From Krasilnikovozyma curviuscula (lineage: Eukaryota; Basidiomycota; Tremellomycetes; Cystofilobasidiales; Mrakiaceae), in assembly GCA_014825775.1 (NCBI GenBank), contig MVAQ01000066.1:1-64000 (forward strand): a stretch of DNA of 64,000 nucleotides, written 5' to 3'. Below the pieces are notes generated by a model. The model did no database searches. It was not told the origin of the DNA and worked only from the letters and a program-made list of their open reading frames with translations. The number at the start of each line of letters is the position of its first letter. The stretch's first letter is position 1. Of this stretch, positions 44,925-58,500 are shown one piece after another. The position numbers and the translations under genes were made by a program.

Positions 44925-46244
44925 ATGGGTTTTCCAAGAAGGTTCGACGAGAGAGAAGATGCGGAGTCTATCAATCCAGATGAGGCAGTGAGAGCAACCG
45001 ATGAGGACGCCTCCCTTTCGAGGCTGTAAGTTGCTACTTGGAATCTTTCGAACCTTCAAATTAGCTCATTCTATCACTGTTGGTGCTAGATCTGCTGTTC
45101 AAAAGGGCTATCTGGTAGACCCATTTGTGTCTGCTTTCATTCGTGGCCGTCCTCACCCCAATCGAGCTCCCTTGATCAACGTCGGAACTCATGCCAGAAC
45201 CCAGGGGATAGATGCTCTAGTGAACGAGTTCCTCAGGCGCGCGGGATCAGGAAGAGGTCAGGTTGTGAGCTTAGGAGCAGGGAGTGATACGAGATTCTGG
45301 AGAATTCGAGTGAGTTTGAGTTGGATTTCTCCGTTTAGCGTAGGCTGCTTGACCTCTTATTCTTCTCCAAAACTCTAGAGCAACCCTGATCTCTCAGGTT
45401 ACCTGAAGACGTATATTGAACTGGATTTTGCTGAAATAACAAGCTCAAAAGCGAGGTGCATCAGCAAGTCACCGCTGTTGAAACAGCATGTCACTGGGAT
45501 GACCACAGGTAAGCCCCTTGCTTCTATCATATTTCTACTACCCACTACAGGTCTGAGATATTTATTTTAGCTCAGGGGGGAACTTTGATATCCAGCGACT
45601 CGTACCATCTTATCCCTGCAGACCTCCGAAATCCATTCCCACCAGCCCAAGTTCCTCAGTTGCTTGATCCCACACTTCCCATTCTGTTCATTGCAGAGTG
45701 CTTATTTGTATACCTGGCACCTGAAGTAGGGAAAAATGTGGTCGACTGGTTCTCTGAGTTTGGGAAAGGCGGCGTGGGTGGAGTCGTTTACGAGATGTGT
45801 GGCTTAGAGTGAGTAACAATGAGAGCGTGAATCTTCTCGAGAAAATGTCACTAATGTATGACTACCTTCTCCAGTGATCCGTTTGGAAAACGAATGGTGA
45901 TCAATCTAGGACAAAGAGGCATACCGCTTCTCTCAGCCCACTCATTCCCATCCCTCGCGTCTCAGCCCGGTCGATTTATTTCTTCAGGCTTTACACAAGC
46001 GAAAGTTAGATCTATAAACCAAATTAGGTCTGAAATCTTGTCGGATGTAGAGAGGACGAGGTGCAGCAAACTGGAGTGGGTTGACGAAGTAGAAGAGATG
46101 GAGTTGATCTTTGGACATTACTGTGAGTTGCTCTCTCTATTTCAGGTTTGGGCTGCCGTTGAAAGGGTTTGGGGTTTAGGTATCACTTGGGGGTGGAAAG
46201 GAGGAGAAGAAGCTGTCTGGAAGAATTGGGGTGTGGCGCGATAA
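44925..46244 (+). CDS. PPM1: Leucine carboxyl methyltransferase PPM1 (LCMT1)
   Basis: The first exon (MGFPRRFDEREDAESINPDE) ends at a GTAAGT donor. The next restores SAVQKGYLVDPFVSAFI and INVGTHARTQGIDALVNEFL. The SAM-binding motif is VVSLGAGSDTRFWRI. Later exons give YIELDFAEITSSK, LIPADLRNP, PILFIAECLFVYL and VYEMCGL, then DPFGKRMVINLGQRG, LDEVEE-like EWVDEVEEMELIFGHY, and a last stretch to the TAA at 46242-46244. This is the LCMT1/Ppm1 family, which methylates the C-terminal Leu of the PP2A catalytic subunit and so controls holoenzyme assembly. Length is normal. The extreme C-terminus (after GHY) is weakly conserved and might contain a small error in my exon reading. Confidence 0.88.
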
Positions 46245-46544
46245 CATTTCGGGTTGTTGTATCAATCCTGATTGCATTACAGAAGAAAGGATAGACTTCT
46301 CGTAAAGATTATCAATAGTACCACACTAAGAACCTTAAATTTAGTCTCTCCATCCACCGTCTTCGTCGTCAGTCAGTTCATCTTCCGTCAAGACGTCTTT
46401 ATACCCTCTTCTTTTATCCCATACCCTGCCATCAGAATGCGGAAGACATCGAAGCGGTAATATTAGTGTATACAAAGAACTGTTGTTTTATCATCTGGGT
46501 CAGCAGGATGCGAGTGACGACAAGATAGCGCAACGAGACACTCA
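46245..46544. other. Convergent 3' region between PPM1 and the DHHC gene
   Basis: 300 bp holding the 3' ends of both transcripts. No gene seen. Confidence 0.5.
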
Positions 46545-47879
46545 CTAATGTTCCAGGCAGAAAAACATTTTCAGATTCCTCTTCCAGCCAAGATCAAAGC
46601 TGTTCGACCAAGATTCACCTCGGTGCTGCGCTCTCAGGCGGTAATAGTTGTTGTCGTGGCCTTCGACTGAGGTTTCAGCCCAGCACACCATCAGAAGCTG
46701 CCATCCGGCCATGACCGTCAGGGCGAGACCTAAAAAGAAACTCTCATTGTTATTAATTATTCAAACTCTAGCGGTGAATTAAGAAATAATCACCCATCGC
46801 TATTGACAGGACGAAAGTCAAGGTGAAAGCCAACCGGGGTGTGTAATACGGCCAGTCCCCATCAAATGCAAAAGATTGGAAGAATTTGTGGTAGCCGAAA
46901 ATTATAAACAATGTGCACCCGAGAACCAAGTAGAGCATAAAGAGAACGAAGTGACGTTCGTTTCGTAGACCGACGCAGGCGTTGATCCAGGGACAATGAT
47001 GATCGAATTTAAGCGTGCAAGTCCTGCAGGGGAAATATGAGCAATCACCAAGAGACGACGCTCTTTTAAATAATTTACTTACCCACATACTCTGCAATGA
47101 TGTGCCCTCTGTGGTTGGCAAAAGGAAGAACTTCAGAAATTCGAGATTTCCCCCCTGGTCGCAATAGAGGAATCTACTATTACTAACTTCCGGTTTACTA
47201 CCACCACATTTCCTACATTTTCTCTCTTTTCTTTCTACTATCCTTGAACTCCCAAACTTATTTTGGCTTCCTGATCCTTCAGAATTTGTATCTCGACCTT
47301 CTTCGTCTTCACGATCAAATCCAAGTCCAATCACGCTATTCCCTCTCTGTCGATCCACCAAGTACATCGGCTCTGCCCAGAGCCATCTAACTGGAGTCGG
47401 TAAAGAATCTCTAATAGGCCCTTTGCCTAGATGATCCTCAGGATTTCCTGGCGCTACGGTGCACACGTTGAAGTAGTGTCCGAAGATGTTCAGTGCGACT
47501 AGCAGGAATGGAATGGCTGAAATGTGATGGATAAGTGTGTATGTCGGTAGAATTGTGGGGTAGGTCACTTCAACTGTCAGTCAAGGAACAAGAAACTGGG
47601 GTTATTAATCAATGCAACGCGCATCAAGCAAGGCACCTACAGAAAACTAGAGCTCCCATCCCAACCAGAACCCACGCAATAGTTACAAACACCGGTCCAG
47701 CAGCTCCTGTCAGGTAGTTGGCTGTGTTTCTGTTGTTTTCGAGAGAGGTTTCTGAAAGAATCAGCAGTCGCGCAGCAAATAAGGACAGGAAGCAGGCGGG
47801 GGGCTCACTCCATCCATTTGAAGCAGGAAAACACCATATTGGCTGCTGGCCTAGCGGCAAATGCCATCCCTCTAGGCAT
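46545..47879 (-). CDS. DHHC palmitoyltransferase
   Basis: From the ATG at 47879 the first exon reads MPRGMAFAARPAANMVF and FKWME. Then come ETSLENNRNTANYLTG, helix 1 (GPVFVTIAWVLVGMGALVF), and helix 2 within LIHHISAIPFLLVALNIFGHYFNVCTVAPG. The cysteine-rich domain is built over two introns: [37 protein letters not shown], containing the catalytic DHHC cysteine. Two more helices follow, then ETSVEGHDNNYYR and a C-terminal tail ending FFCLEH at 46545. DHHC enzymes S-acylate proteins on Golgi, ER or plasma membrane. CPWINACVG has Ala where most have Asn (CPWxNNCVG). Which yeast paralogue (Pfa3, Swf1 or other) it matches is unclear. Confidence 0.85.
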
Positions 47880-48316
47880 GAGTTGCAAGAGGGGACAAAA
47901 ACCTCAACCTGGACCTGAGGCTGTTAGCGGCGAAGCTGCCGACTCTACAGTGTTCATCAATCCATCAAAACGTTTCTTCCAGTTAAATCAGATTGAGTAC
48001 AACCCTTAAACGACGCTAGTATATCTGGAGTGCTGGGAGGTGTGGGTTGTATTGGGCGGGCCTTGTTGATTTGTGAGTAGCTGTTTCCCAGATCAAGTAG
48101 ACAACATCTGAAACGAGTCTTCTTTCTGGCGACTGCTAGGGATCTCATCGAGAATCTAGCGCCAAGTTTGGTACTAAATTACCTCAGGAAAGGCTGGTTC
48201 ATTTTAAGAGGTCAATCTCTGAGTGTACCGTGTAGTAGGGTGTTTCCACCAACGTAAGTTGCAGACGCCTCGACTGTTTCGACTTCAATTCTGAAACCTT
48301 CAGCTCTCCTCCGTAG
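47880..48316. promoter_or_regulatory. Divergent promoter (DHHC gene and large hypothetical gene)
   Basis: 437 bp between start codons. A minus-strand frame (47957-48148) starts with ATG and could be an upstream exon of the DHHC gene, but it has no clear splice link and I leave it out. Confidence 0.4.
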
Positions 48317-51232
48317 ATGGGATATACCCCTCTTACATTAAATTCTGGTGCTCTACCGATATGTATCTCCTGCTTGAAGCTTACAAGAACGGTACCTACA
48401 CCACTCAGCAACCGCCGATCCAGCAGCAAACTGTCCTGTAACACCCCAAAAGCAATAGAAATATCGGCTTCATCTTCATCACCGTCATTCTTTCCAAAGT
48501 CCCACCTCTTGCAACCTGTTGTACCACCTCCTGTCAACTTCTTCGCACTTCCAACTCTTTCTTTGTCCGCCCGCCGGATCACATCCTTCTCACACAAATT
48601 TTCGGATTTCCTTAAAAGAGAGTACCGGACGAGAGCCCCAGTTAAATCTCACCACTCACCAGTCTCCCCACTCTCCAAATCATTTAGAAACACCTTCAAC
48701 GCTGCCGTTCATAACAGAGACCTCAGGGCGGTCATTATAGCTTTTCCTGACGATTATCAATCCACAATACCCGACCGCTACCTTCTTTCAGACTCTGACA
48801 TCCCTTCCAGGCCAGTGGGAGGTCGCGCTGTGGAATCACCAGCAGCGGTGGTCAGCCAATTGATTGTAGATGAAGCTGTGTGGACGGAGGAGCATCGATT
48901 CCCAATCACATCAATGAAAGATTATGAGTGTTTACTACGGTTATCGATGGCTTGTGCTGCTGTTGGAGAGAGTGCTGCGTTAGAAGGTTGGGGATTGAGG
49001 CAGCTTGATCAGGCGTTGAAAACGAGCGACTATCACGGGCTGGTGGGAGATGGCAAATGGAGTGTTCATTCGGTCATCAGCACACTCTTTCAGAACATCA
49101 GAGAGGTCAGAAATCATCCAGACAATGCGCTGAAGCGATCGAGGAGGGATGTGCGAGTCGGGGAGCGACTTGACTTTAATGCCATCTGTGGCCTTGACCG
49201 GCTCTACATCATCCTTCTTGCTGCCCACTCCATTGCTCGTCACCCTCATTCCGCTTTTATCACCGTATTTGATAACAACAAGCTAGCTCTCACCCCGCTG
49301 CACAATATCCTGGTTCAAGACGTTCTTCGACCACTTGGACTGAACAGTGATCACTACGTGTTCCAAGGTATCGTGACTCGCCGAGAGTCCAAAAGAGTTC
49401 AAATTTTCTTTCACCACTGGCCTCAACTGGAACTTACAGTTGCACGGTACGCTCTCAGAGGAAACTACAATGAGATCAAGGGTCAATTTGAAGTCATGAA
49501 TTCAAGGATCCTTGACGGTGAAGAGCAGATATTCTTTGTGAAGTCTGAGCCAACTTTTTCAAGGTCTACCTCTTCAAATGGTCTAGTCAAGATACACGAA
49601 GAAACTTGGGCACTCTTCCTTTGGGCCTTTCACACCCTGAACAACAAAGAAGGCATTGACCTGTTTTGGAGGCGTTATTACGGCCTTTCGCTGCAGAAGT
49701 CATTCAGGTTATACAAGATAGAATTAGAAGCTCTTGCTGAGAGGGAAGGACTGGAAGACGGCGGTGCTGCATTTGAGAAGTTTCAACAAATGAAGGGCTT
49801 GTTCAGTCTCACCACGTTTGTGGTCGAAATGTACCTGGTCTGGTTCCAGCTGCTTCTTAGACACAATCTTTTGGGTCATGCTAAAGCATATACTGCAGAA
49901 CTAGAAAGGATAAAGCCGGGTTCCGCATCAGAGCCACCGTTCTTGAACGCCTGTGAGTCGAACACTTAAGTGATCGTATCTGTAATAGCACTTACCTGTC
50001 TTCAATATCTTCTAGTACTTCGGAACCACCTGGAGAATGGTAGGGTGTCAGCAGCCTACAACCTTCATTCCCTTATGGTCGCCAAGAAGCTTTGTACCCG
50101 TGAGACCTTCGACATCTTACTTGAACACCCCAGTCCAAAAGACCTGTCTTCCGAAAAATGTTTTGACTACTTTATTTCATCAAACCTTCTATCTCTCAAT
50201 CAGCATTCTGGAAGCTACTGGCTCGAGTATGGCACTCACTTGCAATTGCGACGACTCTGCGTCCTATTCCACGGCGAAGCTGCTCTGCAATCCAAGAATC
50301 CACTCGCGGCGATGGATAAATACTGGTGTCTCATGGTGAAGCTACATCAAATCCCAAATTCCAATGAATCTATCAACACTCATTGCATCAGTGAACTTGT
50401 CAAGCCTTCCTCAAAATTAGGTGCCGGCGGAGCCTTGTCTGCGCTTGCAGTTCTAAGCAAAATGGTGGAGGATAGTGCTATCAGTCAGAATAGATTCTCA
50501 ACCGAGTTGGACTACATCTTGTATTCTGCTCTTCAGCTGTCCTCGACACCTCTGCATTGGGAGTCTCAACTTCTGCTCGTCAACATCGCACGCGGACTTT
50601 TACAGGTGGATACTAAGCTCCGAGGTCGTAGCTCTAATCCTGATACCGTGGTTAGAACAAAACTCAACATCATCGATGTCTTGTTAGAAGACCAGGTTGC
50701 CCCCGAGAAGGAAAAATGGGATCTGATTTGGGAGCTGTGGATTGACACGGAAGAAAGTGGGGGATGGTGGAAGTACAAAAGCGCCATCGATATCTTCTAC
50801 AACAAAAAGCAAAGAGCATTGCTTTTAGAGTTTAGGAAGAAGTATGCCAGCAGAATGGTATGTTTGTATCCTTCATCTCATTATCCTCAGATTACTCACC
50901 TCATTTCGTCTCGATTATCTAAGCCCCCAATGCCTAGACAAGAAGGGAATTGGGAGGAACTCTTCCAGAAACTGATCTCTACTACCTTTGATGTTCCGTC
51001 ATCCGAAATCCAAGACGCACCAGAGCAATCTCTGAGGAAGCCTCCAGCTGCCAGCTTCCAAATTGCAAACCTAACTCAATCTCTGACCGGTCTCTCTTCT
51101 CAAACCGACTACCCATCATCTTTTGAGATCTCTGCGTCGCTCAATCCCTCGAACATATCTCTCGGAAGAAAGGGCCATACCCCGTTAAAGAAATTTACCC
51201 TTGCCAACCCTTCCCTGCCAGATTCCAAGTAG
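48317..51232 (+). CDS. Large uncharacterised protein, possibly mitochondrial PPR-like
   Basis: Two exons, 48317-49952 and 50016-51232, joined in phase 1 at NALLRNHLENG, give 950 residues. I do not recognise a catalytic domain. The N-terminal 110 residues are rich in Ser, Pro and Arg with few acidic residues, which would fit a mitochondrial targeting region. The rest is predominantly helical, with repeated patterns such as HAKAYTAELERIKPG, RVSAAYNLHSLMVAKKLCTRETFDILLEH and GGALSALAVLSKMVEDSAISQNRFSTELDYIL that resemble degenerate pentatricopeptide units. Fungal PPR-like proteins act in mitochondrial RNA processing or translation. The 62-residue C-terminus is Ser-rich. The PPR suggestion is tentative, but gene reality is well supported by the long uninterrupted frames. 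Confidence 0.72.
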
Positions 51233-52542
51233 TTTGTAGAAGGGTAAAAACTATAGAAATCTCTCATATCATGTTGTATCTAGTCTAGTATTAAGTGTGC
51301 ATAATGGGAAGTCCTGCGCTTCTTTAGATCGCCATAGAACAGAGAAAAGTAAAAAAGCCCAACTTTGCCAGGGGCTTGGGTGACCAGAAGAGAGTTTAGA
51401 AGATGAGTGTTCTGAAAGAGAGAAGGCTGTTGGTGGTAGTTGGAGAATCTAAACGAAGAGTCGCCTGGGATGGACATTCAACATCACTTGGCGATGCCCT
51501 CAGGTGATGATATCTTGCATCTCCTGATGGGCATCGAGAGTCCGTTTGAAGGAGTCATAGTGAGAAGGCGCTGAATCAGGTATTTCTGCGGCGCAAATGC
51601 GAGAATATGGTGTGCTGCTTCAAAGGTCAGCGGGCAGCCTCCTGATTCGGATCTCGTCGAGATAGAGAAAGAGAGAGAGAGAGGACCATAAAAATTCAAC
51701 TCAGAAGCAAGCCTAGTGATTCACATGTATAACGGCCAAGCCCAGCATTCGCATACATCTCATGAGTCTCTCTGTTGTGAACTTGGAGTTTCTCATCTCG
51801 TGGCGAACAAAGATGTTGGCAGCAGCTCGACCAGTCATAAAACCAATCAGAACTGTCGACCGACGCTCACCCCTCATCCCCCCATAGGCCCTCTTCAGGA
51901 GCCTCGTTGCTTTCCCCTATCAACCCAAGAACTACCTTGTCACCGTCTACGAGGTTTGACACTGGGGGGAGACGAAAAGGGCTGAAATCTCTTCTTGCTC
52001 CATCGGGCGACTGCCCTGTCCCAAGTAACTCCATTCTTCATTCAATCCTACCGTCGAGGCTACTAGAAGGAGCGAGTCTGCTAGGTATGTGTCTTGTGCT
52101 AGCTGGTTATGGAGAAAATCCACAACTTCCCGCATGACGAACATCAACGCTCACTGACAGCAATTTTCCACCTTTGATTTGTCAATCAATGGCTACCACG
52201 AACTCTGAGTAGACACGAAGGCCATCCCACCTTCTCTCAGCACCTTTCTGATCTCGGGATCAGCCCCAATATTGTGTGACCACCGTGTCGGTTCTGGCAA
52301 AGCTCGACCGCAGTCTGTGCACCATTAGAAGAGCGTGGAAGTCAGCCTGGAACTTCGCCGGCTGTTGAAATAGGAGGTCATGGCGGATAAGTAAGTCCAA
52401 ATTTGTTACAAGACGAGGGCAAACCGCTTTGTTCTTCCCTTTTTTTTCCATTCTCACCTCGATTGGTGTCCCAAATTTCCTAACTTCCGTTTTCCTGTCG
52501 CCTCCCCCCTTCCCCCCTCACTTTCTTCGCCCATTGCTCGCA
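51233..52542. other. Intergenic, 1.3 kb, with unresolved coding-like pieces on minus
   Basis: The minus strand has open pieces with plausible protein composition in more than one frame, for example SHYDSFKRTLDAHQEMQDII ending at TGA 51500-51502, and NLVDGDKVVLGLIGESNEAPE near 51905-51970. They do not join with canonical introns that I could find, and an ATG is not evident. A GA-rich run lies at 51662-51683. This may be a decayed gene or non-coding DNA. The right-hand part contains the TSC2 promoter with a C/T-rich leader (52495-52525). Confidence 0.35.
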
Positions 52543-55500
52543 ATGCCCTTCGGTATCCATCTGCTTCACGATGAACATCAAAATCCTGTGACTACTCCTG
52601 CCGTTCGACCTGGCGTACCGCCCATTTGGCCACCCATCCAATCTTCCTCTGCTTCGTCCCCGACTATCTTCCAACGAAGATTCCAAAGCATGCCTCATAT
52701 GCACAAGTTTCCCTCAAGTAGCCTTGATCCCAATACTCCCACTTCACCGCCGTCAACGTATCTAGCAGGATCTGCTTCCACAATGAGCAGTCCACTTGGG
52801 AGCTTGACTTCTCCTCTTCCTACACCTCGCCATGATTCAGACAGTGTCCCCTTACCAATGTCACCTCCATCCTCTTCCAAGCCAATACAGGGGCCTACCC
52901 GAACGCTGCTAGGATTCTTCGGAGCTGGAAAAGGTAAAACTGCCGAAGCAAAAGTCACGCAGCCAACTACCACCAGCAAGTCACCGTCTCAGTCCAATCT
53001 CGGTCGATCTAGTATTGCAGGAGACTCAAGATCAAATTCTTACGCCGACGAGGCTGTGTCCAAAGAAACGAAACGAATTCGCAGTTTGGATTTCGCGCAG
53101 CTAATGAACGAATTGGACGATCAGATCGTAACGTCACCTCCAGCTTCTTCGTCTCAAGACACTACTATTCATCTTCTAAAGGCCCTTGTCCATGCAGCTG
53201 AACAGTCGGTCTTGGAATATGAGTCCATCCACGGCCATGAAGTCATCCCGGCTTCTATGCCGCTGTTCTCGCCGGACGACAAGAAGATGGCGATTATTGA
53301 AGGTGAAGACAGAATGAAGGACGCTAATGGACAGTGGCTAACTCAACCGATGAGTGGGATTAGCGTCATGAGGTGCTTGTTCAGATACATGGACAGGTTC
53401 GCAAGTATAGACGAGCCGTCGCACGAAGTTCGAATAGCAGGGAGTGAGTTATTCCTCGGTTCCTTGTCCTCTCTGGGTATAATTGCTCAATCCTTTCTAC
53501 CTTCTAGTCAACGTCATTCATGATATTCTCCACAGTCCAATGCTTTACAGCCTCCTGAAACCATCCGACTTAGCTTTGATCTTTAACATCCTCATCAACC
53601 GACCGCCAATACGAGCCGACCAATCAACGGACTTGCCAAGGAGAGGTATGGCACTAGCAGCTAGATTGAGGGTCTTGCATGTTTTGTTGGGGAACCCGAG
53701 TAGTGGGAAGGGCAAATCGGCTTGGGGTGATTGGGCTGGTGTGACGACGGTGCTGATTGATTGGATCGACGAGACGAAGAAGGAGATCATCAACGCCGAG
53801 AAGTCTAGAAGTCTAGAGGAGAAGTTAAAAGATTCATTTCCAGTGAGTCTGATCCTGTCATGTCGAGTCCATGCTTTGAGTTAGGAGGATATTTACATCT
53901 TGTTCCTCATTTAGGATCGTCACCCTTACACCACTCTCGTTTCTGCGCTCTCGCTCTCAACAACAATTTTTTCAAGAGAACATTCTCAGTTCACCGATGA
54001 GGATTCAACTTATCTGATATCTGTTTATTCATCGATCGTGTGGAAGGTTGTGGTCCAGCATCAACAAGAGATGGATCGCGATGGCATTGGACCCGTCAAG
54101 CGCAAACCCTCAGTCACCTCAATGGATGGAACAGCATGTATCAACTTCGATGCCAGACTCAAACCTCATCCTCTCGTTACTACCTTCATCACCCTCATCA
54201 CCGACCTCCTCAAATCTTCGTCTCTGCCATCTGACTCTGTCTACTCGATATTGCGACTTCTTCTGTACCTCTCAGGCTACAGAAGTGACACGGAGGATGA
54301 AGTATGGGAAACGATTCAGATGATGTTCAAAAGAGGTATGGGTTTTGCAACGATGCAGGCTTTGACGTCCATTTTGAGAGGAGATGGAAGAGAGCCTGAA
54401 GCGGACGAGAAAGCCATCACCAACGCCGAATCAGAAGTTACTCTCGGTGCTGTTAGATGTATCAGGAGAATGCTAGCATCCTCAGCAACCTCAGCTCTTC
54501 AGAAGATGTCCAACCAAGATCCTTTTGGAGGAATGGATGTCATGCCTTACGAACCTCATCTCAAGGCAGCAATGGCAGCTTCTAGATTCTCCAAGGAGGC
54601 CATAATTGGAGGGGGCCTTACAGTCTGGCAGGAAGTTGATGAGGAAGTGTTGCTAGTGCTGTCAGATTACATGAAGTCGTTGGACATGCTGTCGAAAGCA
54701 GAAGGTCTGGACTTCGTCGCATCTGGCTGGGAAACTGGTGATGTGGTCGTGGAGATTCTGGATCAGGCAAAATGCTGGATTGAAGGCTTCAAGTGAGTCC
54801 GGATCTTTCAATTATTGGATGGACACAACGTGTTGATCAAGCTCTCCATCATAGACTGCGTAGTGGAAAGCTCTATCTCATCGGTCGTGAACTGGGAACT
54901 TTCTCAGAATCACAACCGCCTCCATCAACAACATCTAACATTTCATCTACCTCTTCAACCCCTGAGGTCCCCTCAATCATCACCACTTTCTGTGACGTGC
55001 TTCAAGCGCTTCCCTTCATCCTTGGAAAGGAGTCGCCCATCAACTTACCATACGTTCCAATGAGTCCCCAAATGACGGAACTCCTACTTTCACTTTCACC
55101 TCAGCTTTCTGAACTCGCGTCGTTGGCGGTTGTGGATCATTACCAACAAGAAGGAAGATGTGCTCCATCCTACGATGACTGGATCAACAACATCAAGAAG
55201 CTGGTGTCTGCTTTCTACGTCGCATCAGGGCCAACGTTCAGTGTCGAACGTCCTGCCACCAGAAGAAAACTTGCCCGGTTTTTGTTCAAGGAGGTCTATC
55301 AGTTCGTTCGTGATGTCGATGACCGATCCCTTCTGGTGGAAGAGATCATCCTTCCACTCCTGGAGCTCACCGCTTCTCGTGAGAGGGATCCTGAGATTGA
55401 GAAGTGGTCATGGGAAGTTTTGGAAGATGCAGCTATATCAGAAACTGTTGAGATGGACGAAGATCAGATCGAGGCAGATCAAGGCTACTTCAACCGCATC

Positions 55501-58500
55501 AGGAAGCTAGTCAACACCCTTGCGACAACTTCGCAACCGCCGATCCTTCATGAAATCTCCTCCTTGGGTAGTACTACTCTATTGACGAGGTCTGTGAATA
55601 CATTTCAGATTTGATGTTATAGCGGGCTCTGACTTGATCTTACCTCTTTCTAGCTTGGTCGAACCAGAGTCATCACGGTCTATTCCTCTGACTGCTCTTG
55701 CTTTTGCAAAAGAAGAGCATCCCTTACTGGCTGATTCTAATGCAGAATCTCAGCATCCTTCGCTTCCTTCTTCTGTACCACTCGAAGCTGCTCATCAACC
55801 ACCTTCGCCACCGACACCATCTATCCCCCTCACCAGAAGTGCAAGAGCTTGTTGTGCCCTCATCGCTATCTTCACCGGTATCACTTTTACTGCTCCAGAT
55901 TCTCTGATAGCCGACGTTACCAGAACACGGGCCCCGGCGTCGTCTCGATCCATCTTTATCTTTAATGACATTCTCAACCTCGTCGCTCCTGCTCCAGCCC
56001 CAAACACACTTGGCTCAAGAAGTGAATCTCCAAGTAGAGCTCCAAAACCTGATGCTGCTGATATTAGCCATTTGAGAGCAGCAGACACGGGCGCTCGTCT
56101 TTTGCTGTTGCAATGGCTGATGAGACTGAGGGCCGATAGGAAGCATCGGATTTTTATTCAACCCAATGTAGACGACGATGCGAAACTACTGGCAATGGTA
56201 ATTGGCCGTACAGAAGAATCCATCGCTGCCTCCACCTCTACCCCTAATGCTTCGACTCAAGGTACCAGCTCAACACCTGCATCCGAGGGCCTGACTCGCC
56301 GACCAAGCAAGTGGGGTGATACGAGAGCAGAAGAACGTGGTAGAGATCAGTCGAGAGCTGGAGCTATGAGCTCTAATAGTACCAAGAACTCTAGGAGCAG
56401 GTCTCAATCTCGTCACGCCATGGTCAGAAATCAAGCGGTCACGGTTCCAGAGCACCAGCTTTGGCAGGTCCCAGAATCGCATCCGTTTGTGGTCCCAGAG
56501 GACACTGTGCCGACTGAAGGCCTTCACACCTTTGATCCATTGAGGGAACATGCCCGGGATCCGGATCCATCTAAGATCCCTCAGGGAGAATGGCTTCCGG
56601 TCTCTCAGTACATTAGGAGGATCTTCGCAATCCTCTCAGATTCAACAGAATGGGAGCTTGCTTCCTATGTTCTCTGCCATCTTCCATCCCAGCTGTCCAA
56701 CAAACACTTTTTTTGCGGTCCTCGAGCTGAGGCTGAGATGAGAGCGTTGAGATCTTTGTTCTGTGGTGGTCTTCTGGATTCTAAGAGGAAGTTCCTGAAA
56801 AACGTGGTTTTGCCCGGTTCGCTCAAAGAGAACCAGGTCCAAGCACTTGCCTACCAGACTCTCTCAGTCCTAGTCAGCTACAAGAAGCTCTTTACTAAAG
56901 CTGAAACCGACGATATGGTTGCTGCCTTCACGTCCGGACTCATCAGCATCGTTACTGGTCGCCCTTGTGTTCAGGCTCTCACTATTTCAGCCTATGAACT
57001 TGAAACCTCTGTTGCCAAGCATGCTACAGTTATCCTCTCGAAGCTCGATACCGCCATTGGTTTCCCTGTGCTAGCCGTTCACATCCTGGAGTTCTTGGTC
57101 GCTGTTGGTCACCGCCCAAGATTGTATGCCAACTTTACAGACGAGCAGTACAGAAAGGTGTTCGGTATCAGTTTATCGTACATCACTAAACACAATACCC
57201 CAGCTTTAGGACCAGAAGCTACACTTGACGACGCCGCCAGAGAAGCCTACACTCTATCGCAGCACATGTTGGGACTGGCCTATTATGTCATCTATGTCTG
57301 GTTCCTGGTCACCAAGCTACCCCTCCGTCCAACGCTCATTCCAACGATCTCATCCCGTTTGATCAACTTAAACAACATTTCTGGACGTCTTGATGAACAA
57401 GCGGAGGTTTGCTTCGACTGGCTCTCTCGATATACCTATTCCAACGCAGATCCTCGTCCAGCGAAATCTGAGCTCAACCAGCTGGTGATGACTGGAGATG
57501 GAGAGGAGAAAGTCGAGGAGAAGAGTTGGATTCAAGGCAACGCCATCATCACCTTCAGCGCTTTGCCTCGAGCTGGTTGGGCAGAAATCAAAATCAGACG
57601 TCCTTCTGGTCAGGTTGCCCTTCTAGTCAAACTGGAAAATGTTCCTGTCTTACCCTTGGGTGACGACAAGGCCGATATGACTACGCTTCCTGGTGTTCTC
57701 ATGGCCAATCGTGATCCAGCGGTGATGGCACTGCCTGACGCTCCGATACCTACTCTACCTGGAGAGCCTTCTCCTGACGTTATAGATGAATCAGATGTGA
57801 GTGGGCCTTTTCCATAAAAATAAAACAACAATTTAAACGCGCCTTTAACTGTTTCGATTTCCATTCCAGGGATCGCTCTCTCCTGAGCAGGCTCGAGACG
57901 CAGTATCCAAAACCATGCTTGCTCGTCCAGATGGCGCAGTCAGTCCATCAAACGCCGAGAAAACCTTTGTTTGGAGTGCAGAAACACCATCTCAGCGCCG
58001 GAAGGATGTCGTGGTTGACCCTGCTTACATCGCGCTTCAATTGTCCACCTACCCCTCGTTTAGTCAGAATCCTTCCAGCGGTCAAATACGTCTTATCCCC
58101 AACTCCGGAACCTTTCAAAGTAGCATCAAGATCTTGGACTCCATCCCAGTCATTGACACCCACAAAATTGCAGTTCTCTATGTGGCTCCAAATCAAACTA
58201 CCGAACAGCAGATCCTTGGAAACCTAGGAGGATCACCAAACTATATGAGGTTCCTCTTTGGACTTGGCCCTCTGGTCAGATTGAAGAACCAACGGGACAT
58301 CTTTGTCGGAGGTTTGGACACCAGAGGCGACACGGATGGAGAATACGCCTACGGCTGGTGGGACGATATTACCCAAGTGATCTATCACGTCGCAACCATG
58401 ATGCCCAACGACCCCTCAGATCCCAACTTCAATAACAAGAAGCGTCATCTCGGTAACGATCACATCCGAATCGTCTTCAATGACTCTGGCAAAGAATACG

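Noticed and set aside
46124..46146. A GTGAGT...TTCAG segment in the last PPM1 exon read as an intron
   Set aside because: At 23 nt it is far below the intron sizes of this genome, and read-through keeps the frame.
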